From IMG/VR virus record IMGVR_UViG_3300026484_000105, positions 1 through 64,000 of that record: a stretch of 64,000 nucleotides of DNA; one strand, written 5' to 3'. Within the stretch, counting starts at the first letter, position 1, and each line of letters opens with the position of its first letter. A program made the translations under genes and the position numbers. Source of the DNA: a virus. Below the pieces are notes generated by a model. That model worked only from the letters and a program-made list of their open reading frames with translations. It searched no databases and was not told the DNA's origin. This document shows positions 54,601 to 61,306 of this stretch, piece after piece.

Positions 54601-56112
54601 ATGGGAATGCTTAATGCGTCATCTTGGGTATTAGGTAGCATTATAGACGAGGTTAGCAATATACCAGACGGTCCTAACTTTACAATTAAGCTTAATGAGT
54701 TAGATAAGGATATGATTGATGTTGCGTCTTCTACCTTGGCTAGATATCCTAAAATAGATCTTAAAGCCATATTTAAGACAGGTAGAGTACAAAAGCTACC
54801 TAAACCAATTATAGAGAAAGAAGAAGTAAAAGAAAAAACTAGCGTATTTGATAAAGGATTAAATCTTTTAAATAAGGCTAAGAATAAAATAACTTCATTC
54901 TTTGGTTTCAATTCAGATAAGAAGAAAGAAGCAACAAAAGATATTATATCTAATAATAAAAATAAGAAAGTAGGGACTGTAGCTAAAATAGATAAGTTAC
55001 CAGTTAATACAGGTGATTTAGTTAGTGACCTTAAAAGGGATGAGGGCGTAGTTCTACATACATATAAAGATAGTCTAGGTTTAAAAACCATAGGTACTGG
55101 TCACTTAGTAGATAAAAAAGGTGGTATTCCTTTACGTAAGATAATTGGTGAAGACAAAGATAAAATATCTATGGAGGAAAATGATTATATTTTACAATAT
55201 GATATAGGTCAAGTTAGTAAAGATTTATATTCTAGGTTACCATGGCTTAAAGATAAGCCAGATAATGTACAGAAGTCATTAGTTAATATGGCCTTTAATC
55301 TTGGCGTTGACGGGTTACTTAAATTTAAAAATACTTTAAAAAGTATAAAGAATGATGAGTACACGAATGCTTCTAGAGGAATGCTTAATAGTAAATGGGC
55401 TAGACAAGTTGGTAACAGAGCTACTAGATTAGCTAGTATAGTTGCGTCTACAGAGTATGATTCTAACAGTACATCTAAGACTGAGAATAAAACAGATAGT
55501 TCAGTTGCAAGTAAACCATCTATGAAATTAGCATCCAAAGTAAAAGATGTTGTGAGTCCTAGTAATAATGTTACTTATAATAAAGCTGGAACAACTACCG
55601 TAAGATTTAATGGTAAAGATTTAAAATTAACTAAACAGCAAGCATCTGTTTTAAGTAATTTTAAGGCAAACGGTAAAACACAGGATGCTCTTAGTCTATT
55701 ATCAAATATATCTAATGGACATAAAACAGATAGTCTAGTTAGTGTAGATAAAGATACTAATAAACAAAGAATATCTAAGACGTTAGCTATGAATAGTGAT
55801 ACTAATAAGGTAATGTCTGTTGAAAGCAATAAAACACTTAGTGCTGTTGCAGAACATGGTGCAATACAAACAGATGAACTAAAAGCACTTAATACCACAA
55901 TGAAGACATCTCTTGAAATACAAAAAGAGACACTTAATGTAATTAGAGAGATGGTTGGTCATACTGGTAAGATAGTTGAACATAATAAAGATAGTACTGC
56001 AGAGGGTGGTAGTGGTCAGAAAGAACACGAGCATCCAAATAAAGCAGTGCCAGCAATAGAAAAAGAAGTACCACAACCAGGTATCTTTTTAGAGAAAAGA
56101 AAATACGCATAA
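48637..56112 (+). CDS. Giant tail protein with T4-type lysozyme domain, probable tape measure, 2491 aa
   Basis: AAGGAG precedes the ATG. The N-terminus is acidic and likely disordered. Residues about 650-1430 are long Lys/Asp/Glu-rich helical repeats, coiled-coil-like. Residues about 1540-1640 are Gly/Ala/Leu-rich hydrophobic (FSWLPILLGAFSFIKPLL, GIGKAFKSVGSFLLNGIKG), as in tape-measure proteins. Near 1710-1740 is a second Ala-rich stretch. Residues about 2125-2270 form a T4 lysozyme-type muramidase, with catalytic Glu in RDEG, Asp in YKDSLG and Thr in IGTGH plus an LVNMAFNLG segment. The last 100 residues are helical. The plan fits a tape measure carrying a cell-wall-opening domain. Confidence 0.85.
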   Translation: MAAVDDIDLDDMDFEDDDMDFGFDDPFSEPPPPKDTREAVSRTINKVGSSFMDDFTDDKAETAAAFVKESIPSKISVEANNIINVGESFKKDILKSSSEVAEATKPMLKAIEGLVPKGGKIETLVNLAKEKLGMNDEHRTSEDVAADAAAMATSSVVNVLGEMQDRDTIRETITASIADKKTQSQLDLSAIQAGHLEAISNFNIDVTNSFYRKSLELQYRHLFTTTEQLDVTKQGFETFKNQLESIVANSALPDLVKTRNSEFMKHRLLERAGESLFARTGVFDNIKKRLSNEVQGVTSVLTSGITSLGDAADMVKSTSEMSAMAGGTEGMVGGLLAGGVRGLVGTKVGDILGKTKVGKKGIELVRNFNLDPSEALKDMADNRPDGVFKNILETLGDFTENKDAEASYSINKVDRDNVSVFDGRAHTSLTKIIPGLLSKILKEVSSSRTGKEEDELRYDYDTGTFKTTSSLKNEITEKIQNDLVSSGVNRNVEGIITTIVEETNLNVDDDEIAEIKQALLSYVIKGKRLLVNKLEEDGLYDELDPKLSKKFKKAITDFTETKDDDLNYKRVRHLNNELGYIKDRAPSPQELLNKYSDAGSIDLLKDAGIVELDSVTGEYKLDNASYKTHMTTAIKTAKDKDQEEEEEPKTIAEKLAEKYIKKKKKDVDSITQEEEEEAPINKGFINRAKGKVSSFGGTIEQDIINTIDGKHDIGGKAKRFAKEANKYVTGKEDLSGYKFSTESNLKNNLAPQTKRRSLLGDFKTVKTELSEIHSVDDALNKARNIDNFKDTESKIKAINDLVSSSKDPKDFIEKIKETDDYKKLSTDIKNHIDKLESKVPTVKTEAKKFVEDRVSDLKDNSHYKNIVESDIVKDSKAKAKTLVKTVKDSKIVSDIKDSELANKVTTDITLLKDRVSKLTELTDLNNIVTELWTKASEHYDYLETLEDTKSNRAKKKELYRYIRFLENIRLDKLDPKDAKLKVSKATVKLGKILLTKTAETFTETSKDKVSKIITSSKDKIEEIKDIDVSKVKDIKVSDATQYAMDTVVTAKVKSKQLKDDFKKTELYKSAEDKYKTVESSISSKIDKTITVTKKAEILSEVDNVLLDNIIKVQKSNVDEVLKKERISKLNESRQKIKAADVSKLRPKDLTRLVSDSLSPLKDIITADIKTKALDAKDNISSKKDEFISKVQDKVPALKTTGNFSEQLTTAKTYTLDKVDTVKDTTTNILPAIPNPNSFSINDIKLKIVGFLDKSFKELEKVEDYLNKNPDEAKDNSDKVNKIRKNLATLRNTNPEDKETVSTLTKTIKEDIESLVDKILPSEKLSKTYSAEDIEKERAKDRAKEKESTENSLLDIINSDDPLGTLKNKLKRAATSRIKSTATGAVKAAFNFIKRDAERGKRLRSYLKKKLFNKKKTGPGILHRSLNKVLNATGKVITTVGTTGANVVKADIDNGEKLRDKLKNLFNKKRNTETIKEDVPANRIDYKEEKKNGPGIVGSANKVNSAFDRDGSGHRDGSWLDRLKKKKDVLKNKNKTFLAKAKDSSFSWLPILLGAFSFIKPLLSKLVSGIKNLGSFIVKGIGKAFKSVGSFLLNGIKGIFGSLGKMLAGPLNAVKDVASKGLDKTKELASKAADKVKGIGAAVYNKAKTFGSKVINGMKNTKGGKLIANGIKTTKDAITSVGSKAISTLENSRVGKATTKLVGKAVEKVPTKSILNLLKSFKSTIFKKLGKRAGSKVAAKLAAKTAARVIPFAGTALLAYDAAKIGYDMFHNGTSLKSAISKQILGFDLFGDEAAKDEDGNLIKPDEKGVTKSSTGDHIDTERKESNKETAKVKDGDSIKPNEKRVKRSIVKRPPVKRSSTDDYIDAERREDDKEAARIERELVNKKFTVKSRDVIVDKYGSTIRTRSKKELIANPDVDSKGANGINKVGGSPVKMGGIKNKVLPMTPINNEKFKPVSKYDILNSLAIIQKQIEVDRGKLKKRVNTNGKMGMLNASSWVLGSIIDEVSNIPDGPNFTIKLNELDKDMIDVASSTLARYPKIDLKAIFKTGRVQKLPKPIIEKEEVKEKTSVFDKGLNLLNKAKNKITSFFGFNSDKKKEATKDIISNNKNKKVGTVAKIDKLPVNTGDLVSDLKRDEGVVLHTYKDSLGLKTIGTGHLVDKKGGIPLRKIIGEDKDKISMEENDYILQYDIGQVSKDLYSRLPWLKDKPDNVQKSLVNMAFNLGVDGLLKFKNTLKSIKNDEYTNASRGMLNSKWARQVGNRATRLASIVASTEYDSNSTSKTENKTDSSVASKPSMKLASKVKDVVSPSNNVTYNKAGTTTVRFNGKDLKLTKQQASVLSNFKANGKTQDALSLLSNISNGHKTDSLVSVDKDTNKQRISKTLAMNSDTNKVMSVESNKTLSAVAEHGAIQTDELKALNTTMKTSLEIQKETLNVIREMVGHTGKIVEHNKDSTAEGGSGQKEHEHPNKAVPAIEKEVPQPGIFLEKRKYA

Positions 56113-56140
56113 CTAGTATAGGATAATATCCTATACTAGT
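56112..56140. terminator. Bidirectional hairpin terminator
   Basis: A perfect 13-bp inverted repeat (56112-56124 with 56128-56140) with a 3-base centre overlaps the last base of the giant gene's stop and ends just before the minus-strand stop at 56144. Confidence 0.85.
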
Positions 56141-56143
56141 ATG

Positions 56144-56752
56144 TTAATATTCAACTTCAATATCAAAAGGAACTCCATCAAAAAGTTCTTTGTTTTTATC
56201 TGCTTTATTGTCAGATATTAATTTTAAGATAGCATCATCCCATTTATCTCTAGGAGTACTTTTAAACATTTTAAATAAAGACTGTATAACAAATACATAT
56301 CTAGTAGATGGGTAGTTGTATTGTGTTATTTTAGAATTCATGCCATGTATGCTGTTTTTATCAACATCAAAACTAGTAAATACAACATCATCTTTAAGCT
56401 TCATTAAACCATTAATTAATTTCTCATCACTAACGATTCTTAAATATGTTAGATGTGTTAGTATGGCAATGTAGTTAACAACTTTAACTTCTTTACTTTT
56501 AGGTATCTTATTAATATCTTTAAAAGTAAGTTTGTTTTTGGTAAGTAATCTTCTTGGATACATAGGAGTTACTATAAAATCCATAGCTGTACGCAAACAA
56601 GTTATTTTACCTATTAAAGTATTAGTCGCATTAAACGTCGCTCCAAAGGCTAATTTTCTACCGATTATACTCGGCGTACGCGCGCTTATATTAACATAAT
56701 CAGTGTCTTCTTTGCCACCCATTGGAATTTTTGGTAAATCAATAGCTTGCAT
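56144..56752 (-). CDS. Hypothetical protein, 202 aa
   Basis: A GGGAG site precedes the ATG. The protein is basic with a Gly-containing N-terminal region, an FGATFNATNTLIG strand-loop and helical segments around LRTAMDFIVTP and TRYVFVIQSLFKMF. It overlaps the upstream gene by one base. It is the last of four small minus-strand genes that face the giant tail gene. No family is recognised; a virion or assembly function is likely from context. Confidence 0.6.
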   Translation of the reverse strand: MQAIDLPKIPMGGKEDTDYVNISARTPSIIGRKLAFGATFNATNTLIGKITCLRTAMDFIVTPMYPRRLLTKNKLTFKDINKIPKSKEVKVVNYIAILTHLTYLRIVSDEKLINGLMKLKDDVVFTSFDVDKNSIHGMNSKITQYNYPSTRYVFVIQSLFKMFKSTPRDKWDDAILKLISDNKADKNKELFDGVPFDIEVEY

Positions 56753-57195
56753 TATTTTTCTCTCCCATCCATAATATCTACGATAGTTTTAATACCGTAT
56801 ATTCTAACTAACAATAAAGTAGTTATAAATACTGATACATTGCCATTTTTTAATTGCCCTACAAGAGCTGTCGGTAATGTATCTGAACTATTAACCTTTG
56901 AAATAGTAGTTATTATAGATTTAGAAAGGTTATCTAAATCAATACCACGTAACATCATTTCTAGGTGTAGTGAATTAATAAAATCAAGAACAACATCTTG
57001 CGCCTCTGCCTTTTCCGTAAGCGCATTGAGTATCTCATTTATCGCTGTTTTAGTAAAGAAGGTATTTATGTTTACCTTATTTAAAAAGTTCATAAAGTTA
57101 AACAGAATAGTTAAGTCATCTATATTTAATGTAAAATTATCTATAGTTGATTTTACGCTCTCAGTTATTACGTCTTTAATATCGTTATTTCTCAT
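56752..57195 (-). CDS. Hypothetical helical protein, 147 aa
   Basis: Three in-frame ATGs lie close together at 57204, 57201 and 57195. The last is best spaced from the AAGG site and is chosen; it overlaps the upstream gene's end by 11 bases. The product is helical (LTILFNFMNFLNK, NVSVFITTLLLVRIYG) with a hydrophobic C-terminal helix that is probably buried rather than transmembrane. It resembles the small proteins of the 7.8-11.5 kb cluster in size and composition. Function unknown. Confidence 0.55.
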   Translation of the reverse strand: MRNNDIKDVITESVKSTIDNFTLNIDDLTILFNFMNFLNKVNINTFFTKTAINEILNALTEKAEAQDVVLDFINSLHLEMMLRGIDLDNLSKSIITTISKVNSSDTLPTALVGQLKNGNVSVFITTLLLVRIYGIKTIVDIMDGREK

Positions 57196-57898
57196 TCTCA
57201 TCATCCTTCATCGCAGAAACAGTATGCACGCTTATTGTTCTATTTGCATTTAAAATTTCTACAGTTAATCTTATTTTTCTAACTAGAAGTATATTAAAAG
57301 TTAAATCCATATATGTCTTCCATGTTATCTCTTTAGCAATAAGAGAACTATTTAGCGAAGATCTAGGTTTGCTCTTTAGATTAGTATTCTTAGATATTAT
57401 TTCTAAGTGGTTTTCTACTAATTCCTTAGTTTGTTTATTTAAACCTAAATCCGTTAAACACTCTTTTAATAATGCACCTAATATTGAATTTTCCTTTTCC
57501 ATATATAGTCTATCAGTTTTTTCAATAAGTAATATATGCAACGATTCATTTTTATCATCTACATTCTTAAGTTTAAACTTTTTGATCATATCTTCTGTAT
57601 GCGTCAAAGTTATCATTACCTTAAGTTTTCTAACTCTTAATAAATTAAATGTTAGGTCTATAAACGTTTTCCATGTTATCTCGTTAGCGGTTATATTATT
57701 TATTAAAGAAGACCTAGTCTTCCTTTTCTGTATCTTTATATCTTTATCATTAGCATTTTTTATATATCTGTTAATGAGAAATTCTATTTTATTTATAAGA
57801 TTAAGCTCCATAAGTATTCTATGGAACAATTTGCCTAAAATTGAATTTTCTTTACTATTGGAAACATTACTGTCAATTTTACTCAACTTACCTTTCAT
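57185..57898 (-). CDS. Hypothetical protein with two tandem 90-residue repeats, 237 aa
   Basis: AGGAG precedes the ATG. Two copies of one domain are plain: ENSILGKL, then KTRSSL, NEITWKTFIDLTFNLLRVRK and a VMITLTH strand (about 17-105), against ENSILGAL, then KPRSSL, KEITWKTYMDLTFNILLVRK and a LTVEILN strand (about 135-225). The repeats keep ITWKT-(F/Y)-(I/M)-DLTFN-x-L-x-VRK almost unchanged, so the duplication is recent or under constraint. No known family is recognised. A symmetric or pseudo-dimeric structural part is possible. Confidence 0.65.
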   Translation of the reverse strand: MKGKLSKIDSNVSNSKENSILGKLFHRILMELNLINKIEFLINRYIKNANDKDIKIQKRKTRSSLINNITANEITWKTFIDLTFNLLRVRKLKVMITLTHTEDMIKKFKLKNVDDKNESLHILLIEKTDRLYMEKENSILGALLKECLTDLGLNKQTKELVENHLEIISKNTNLKSKPRSSLNSSLIAKEITWKTYMDLTFNILLVRKIRLTVEILNANRTISVHTVSAMKDDENEK

Positions 57899-57974
57899 GT
57901 GTTTCTCCTATACCTACTCTACTTAAGGTAACTTCTTTTTTTGTTTTTTAAGTTTATGCTTTCTTTTTACATTA

Positions 57975-58457
57975 CTATTCCTTTTCTATTTGATTTTCAA
58001 TAAGTACATCTACGATGTCTTCTATATTAATAATATATGGTCTTAATTTAATCGAGATACCATATTCTTTTGTTCTAGACATATCTTTAGTTAAATACTC
58101 ATATCGCTTAGCTAGTTCTAATGCAGTGGATGAATACTTCTTCCATAAATTTTCAGGTTCAGTAATTATCTTCATAGACGAATCTGTAAACCATAAGTTA
58201 AATCTTAAATCTTTTATAGAGTTTTCAGTTACCCTTTTTATATTTACAGAATCATTATCAAGTCCTTTTATAATATCATTCATAACATCTATGTAATCAA
58301 ATACATTTAATTCTAGACTTCTAATCCTAAGACTATTATAGTTATCTGAATAGGGTTCTATCTTAATGTTTCTATCAATACATTTTAATTTATCTATTAG
58401 AGTTTTACAATTATAACATTCTTTATAATAAAATATTTTCTTAAATATATTTAACAA
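57975..58457 (-). CDS. Hypothetical protein, 160 aa, probable TTG start
   Basis: The frame extends to an ATG at 58484, but the only good ribosome-binding site (AAAGGAG) lies inside it, five bases before a TTG at 58457, so I chose TTG. The N-terminus then reads LNIFKKIFYYKECYNC, with two Cys. The rest is helical and charged with a KLRPYIINIEDIVDV segment near the end. It is the first gene of the four-gene minus-strand unit. Function unknown. Confidence 0.55.
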   Translation of the reverse strand: MLNIFKKIFYYKECYNCKTLIDKLKCIDRNIKIEPYSDNYNSLRIRSLELNVFDYIDVMNDIIKGLDNDSVNIKRVTENSIKDLRFNLWFTDSSMKIITEPENLWKKYSSTALELAKRYEYLTKDMSRTKEYGISIKLRPYIINIEDIVDVLIENQIEKE

Positions 58458-58543
58458 AACTACTCCTTTAATATTTTTAATCAAACATTAGTAAATCTTA
58501 TAAATGATATTTTAATGATATTACTATTTAAAAGGGATAAGCT

Positions 58544-58954
58544 ATGGCAGAACAAAATAACGGTATGTTTAATAGTGCTGATTTAGCAGTATTTAAGAAA
58601 ACCAATGATTTAAGATTAAAACTAATAGACAGCATGACTGAAGACGATGTACCTACTAGAAGTGGAGACATCCGTGTTCTTAACGAAACATTAGATGCTG
58701 CAGATAGACAAGTTATGGAGCTTGCTAAGATTAAAGTTAAACAGCAAGAGAATGAAGGCAATGCTAGAACACTTAACATGGTCGCAGAGATTCTGGGTAG
58801 AGTTAGTGCAAGTGGCGATATTAAACCTATATCTAATAAAGAGATAGAGTTGCCAGATGACTATATACCAGTCGATATAGTTCCAGGTGAAACAGATACG
58901 TCTCCAGAAGAACTAGATTTAAGTACATTTATAAAGGAAGATGATGAACAGTAG
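58544..58954 (+). CDS. Hypothetical protein, 136 aa
   Basis: An AAAGGG site precedes the ATG. An acidic protein with a conserved-looking EDDVPTRSGDIRVLNETLD segment (about 33-51), a long helix and an acidic tail. The helix-loop plan and size resemble small phage packaging or scaffold proteins, but I cannot confirm a small-terminase fold. It heads a plus-strand unit (58544-61280), overlapping the next gene by 14 bases. Confidence 0.6.
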   Translation: MAEQNNGMFNSADLAVFKKTNDLRLKLIDSMTEDDVPTRSGDIRVLNETLDAADRQVMELAKIKVKQQENEGNARTLNMVAEILGRVSASGDIKPISNKEIELPDDYIPVDIVPGETDTSPEELDLSTFIKEDDEQ

Positions 58955-59771
58955 TATAAGAACTATATATGGGGTAGATTTGTCGTTAGCTAACCTTAAG
59001 GGTACAGTTTATAAACCTTTACCAAATACAACATTAAATGAAAAATTTAATATAGAAGTTAGGATACCAAATGAGAAAACGGGTAATCCTACATTAAAAG
59101 GTTTTTGTATAGGTAATGGTAATACGCCTACATTGGGTAAAAATGAAGATGGTATTTTATTCTATGGAAGATATAATGCGAATGATGGGGCTCTTCACTC
59201 ACATATTCCTTTTATAGTAAGGGAGTTAAGGTACGACTTAAGTTCTATTGATAAGAGTAAATATAGATTAAGAAAAGAGATAGTTAAAGATGGCGTTAAG
59301 TATGTGGCTTATTATATGAAAGTTATAGAACCAGTAGATAGAAAGAGTCAGATACTTGAAATAGCCGTAGCAAATGATGGTACATATGGCATTAGTAACT
59401 ACAACACTAACGATGCTTCTATCCTAAATCCAACCGAAATCGAAACAGAGCAAATAAGTAAGTCGGTAACGAATAAATATATAGTTATATCTGACCAGAT
59501 AGGTTTAACTCTAAATAAAGACGAATTGGATGAAATTAGAAAGGGTATGAAAACATTAGGTCTCGATACATTAAGTAACAAAATAAATGAGTTAGCTGTA
59601 TGTACTGGACTTGATGGTATTGATGTAGTCAATCATATGGAAGAATCATTCTGTACCCAAATATTTATATTTGCTGATTTGCCGTATGAAGTTGATTTAG
59701 AGCTTATAGAAGATAAGGGTTTCTATAGGGAGATAGAGATTGGTGGGATGGAACCTATATCTATAAGATGA
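58941..59771 (+). CDS. Hypothetical probable virion protein, 276 aa
   Basis: AAGGAAG precedes two adjacent ATGs (58941, 58944); either could start. The protein is beta-rich in the first 150 residues (FNIEVRIPNE, GILFYGRYN, YVAYYMKVIEP), then helical, with a FIFADLPYEVDLEL strand near the end. This plan is common in baseplate and tail-completion proteins. It overlaps the preceding gene. No signature motif is recognised. Confidence 0.6.
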   Translation: MMNSSIRTIYGVDLSLANLKGTVYKPLPNTTLNEKFNIEVRIPNEKTGNPTLKGFCIGNGNTPTLGKNEDGILFYGRYNANDGALHSHIPFIVRELRYDLSSIDKSKYRLRKEIVKDGVKYVAYYMKVIEPVDRKSQILEIAVANDGTYGISNYNTNDASILNPTEIETEQISKSVTNKYIVISDQIGLTLNKDELDEIRKGMKTLGLDTLSNKINELAVCTGLDGIDVVNHMEESFCTQIFIFADLPYEVDLELIEDKGFYREIEIGGMEPISIR

Positions 59772-59790
59772 TGTTGGGGTCTATCACCTA

Positions 59791-59810
59791 ACATTATTAA
59801 TATAGTCTAT
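59791..59810 (+). promoter_or_regulatory. Candidate promoter AT-box before the RuvC-like gene
   Basis: The plus strand reads ACATTATTAATATAGTCTAT, matching the AT box of the minus-strand promoter family (ATATTATTAATATAG) at 14 consecutive positions, without the palindrome. It lies three bases before ATG 59814, so transcripts from it would be leaderless for that ATG but would carry a leader for ATG 59841. Confidence 0.4.
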
Positions 59811-59813
59811 TTA

Positions 59814-60434
59814 ATGAATAACTTAAAAAGAGAGTACAAGATGTTAAGAAACATTAAAGAAATAGTACCAGATAATTTTGTGGATACAGTAAATATATTA
59901 GCCATAGATCCAGGTACTACAACTGTAGGCGTGTCAGTATTTACTATAAATGTAATAACGTTTGAGCTTTTAAATGTGGAGACTATCTTAATTGATACAA
60001 GTATAAGGTTTGAACCAAGGGATTTAACAAAAGATCTTTTAATAAGATTAAATACTTTGTATAATAGAATGAAAGAACTAATAGCCTATTATGATCCACA
60101 TTTAGTAAGTGTAGAAAATGGTTTCATAAATAGACTTAGACCAGCTGCATACGGTCCATTATCACAGTCTATTATGGCTATAGAGTTAGCCGCTATGGAC
60201 GTCAATCCGTTTATAAAGATATTTAAATTTGCACCTAAAACTATAAAGAAAGTCACTACTGCTGGCGGTGCTGCTGGTAAGGTAGATATGTTGGTTGGTG
60301 TTAAAAATATAAATGAGATAACGAGATATATAAATCCAGATTTAATTAGTGAGCATGAGGTAGATAGTATAGCTGTTAATTATACTATGTTACAGTATTT
60401 AAGAGAGAATCCTATAATACTTTTAATTCTATAA
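59814..60434 (+). CDS. RuvC-like Holliday junction resolvase, 206 aa
   Basis: The RuvC/RNase H-fold acidic residues are present in order: Asp in LAIDPGTTTVGV (about 30-41), Glu in VSVENGF (about 99), a KVTTAGGAAGKVDM segment (about 151-164, the basic/Gly loop) and Asp in EHEVDSIAV (about 185). These bind two metals and cut four-way junctions. In this phage it probably resolves replication intermediates before packaging. Two starts are possible: ATG 59814 has no ribosome-binding site, ATG 59841 has a weak AAAGAGAG site; the motifs are unaffected. It is followed 12 bases later by the spanin genes. Confidence 0.85.
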   Translation: MNNLKREYKMLRNIKEIVPDNFVDTVNILAIDPGTTTVGVSVFTINVITFELLNVETILIDTSIRFEPRDLTKDLLIRLNTLYNRMKELIAYYDPHLVSVENGFINRLRPAAYGPLSQSIMAIELAAMDVNPFIKIFKFAPKTIKKVTTAGGAAGKVDMLVGVKNINEITRYINPDLISEHEVDSIAVNYTMLQYLRENPIILLIL

Positions 60435-60446
60435 AAAAGGAAAACA

Positions 60447-60941
60447 ATGATAAATTTAGCAATGTTAAAAAATAACAAATGGATAATGATTGGGTTAGTG
60501 CTAATACTTATGATATTAATTTATTTGATTATAGGTAAAGTGGATAACTTATTACATCCAAATTTAGATAAACAAATGGCAAGACAACATGTGGCTGATA
60601 AGGTTATTATAAACGAAGTTGTTAAGAAAAATAAAGAGTTACACGAAATAGTTGTAAAGGATAAAAAAGCTAGCGAGTTAACGATAGGAGTTACTAATAA
60701 GTATACTGATGAAAAGGTAAAAAAGGATAGTAAGGTTGATAAGAAAACATCTGATTTAAATATGAAACAAAAAATATTAGAAAACAAATCAAATGTTAGG
60801 GATTTGCCGTTAGGTAATGATAAGCGTACGTTGGCACAGAAGATACTGGATGACAATGATTACCAAAGAAGATTGGAAATTGAGTCTGCCAAAGTAAATA
60901 TAAGCGCCATATACGCAGTATATGCTATTGTAAAAGAGTAA
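60447..60941 (+). CDS. Inner-membrane spanin (Rz-like), 164 aa
   Basis: An AAAAAGGA site precedes the ATG. A single N-terminal transmembrane segment (about 13-31, MIGLVLILMILIYLIIG) is followed by a long charged periplasmic domain rich in Lys, Asp and Asn, predicted helical or coiled. The adjacent gene is a small lipoprotein starting one base after its stop. This pairing is the classic two-component spanin arrangement, with this protein in the inner membrane. Spanins fuse inner and outer membranes at lysis. No holin or separate endolysin is adjacent. Confidence 0.75.
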   Translation: MINLAMLKNNKWIMIGLVLILMILIYLIIGKVDNLLHPNLDKQMARQHVADKVIINEVVKKNKELHEIVVKDKKASELTIGVTNKYTDEKVKKDSKVDKKTSDLNMKQKILENKSNVRDLPLGNDKRTLAQKILDDNDYQRRLEIESAKVNISAIYAVYAIVKE

Positions 60942-61280
60942 ATGATGTTAAAATATATTATGATTGGTATAATGACTATTTTCTTAACTGGTTGTCTTGG
61001 TACTCCTGAACCAGTAATACAAACTAAGATAGTCTATGTAGATAAAAAGATATTGGTTAGTCCTCCAAAACATTTGTTGGAGTCGGTAGATATTCCAAAA
61101 CCGCCAAATAAGGAAGTATTTATACATACAGATAATGTTACAAGATTGAACATGATTAGTAAATATACGATAAGTTTATTGAAAGCACTTGGTGATAGTA
61201 ATGCCAAAATAAAAGCCATACATGATTGGAGTTCAAGTATGGATAAAGTTTATAACGACAAGGAAGATTATCATAAGTAA
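60942..61280 (+). CDS. Outer-membrane lipoprotein spanin (Rz1-like), 112 aa
   Basis: The N-terminus is a lipoprotein signal peptide, MMLKYIMIGIMTIFLTGC, with lipobox LTGC and modified Cys at 18. The mature region has a Pro-rich segment (TPEPVIQ, IPKPPNK) typical of Rz1 proteins. It starts immediately after the inner-membrane spanin gene rather than inside it. The final part is helical. The stop codon lies within the terminator palindrome 61270-61299. A Gram-negative host follows from the need for an outer-membrane partner. Confidence 0.78.
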   Translation: MMLKYIMIGIMTIFLTGCLGTPEPVIQTKIVYVDKKILVSPPKHLLESVDIPKPPNKEVFIHTDNVTRLNMISKYTISLLKALGDSNAKIKAIHDWSSSMDKVYNDKEDYHK

Positions 61281-61299
61281 CATTAATGTTACTTATGAT
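61270..61299. terminator. Perfect 30-base palindrome terminator
   Basis: The 15-bp arms (61270-61284 with 61285-61299) are exact reverse complements. The spanin stop codon is inside the left arm. On the plus strand TCTTTT follows shortly. It separates the spanin gene from the convergent spike gene. Confidence 0.8.
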
Positions 61300-61306
61300 A
61301 TGTCTT

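Noticed and set aside
49359-55898. Long open frames on the minus strand opposite the giant tail gene
   Set aside because: They arise from codon bias (Lys/Ser/Asp codons read as Leu/Phe/Ser), have no ribosome-binding sites and lie wholly inside a gene with a recognised lysozyme domain.
59772-59790. Terminator between the 276-aa gene and the RuvC-like gene
   Set aside because: The stem is short and bulged, and the region is better explained by the AT-box promoter element.
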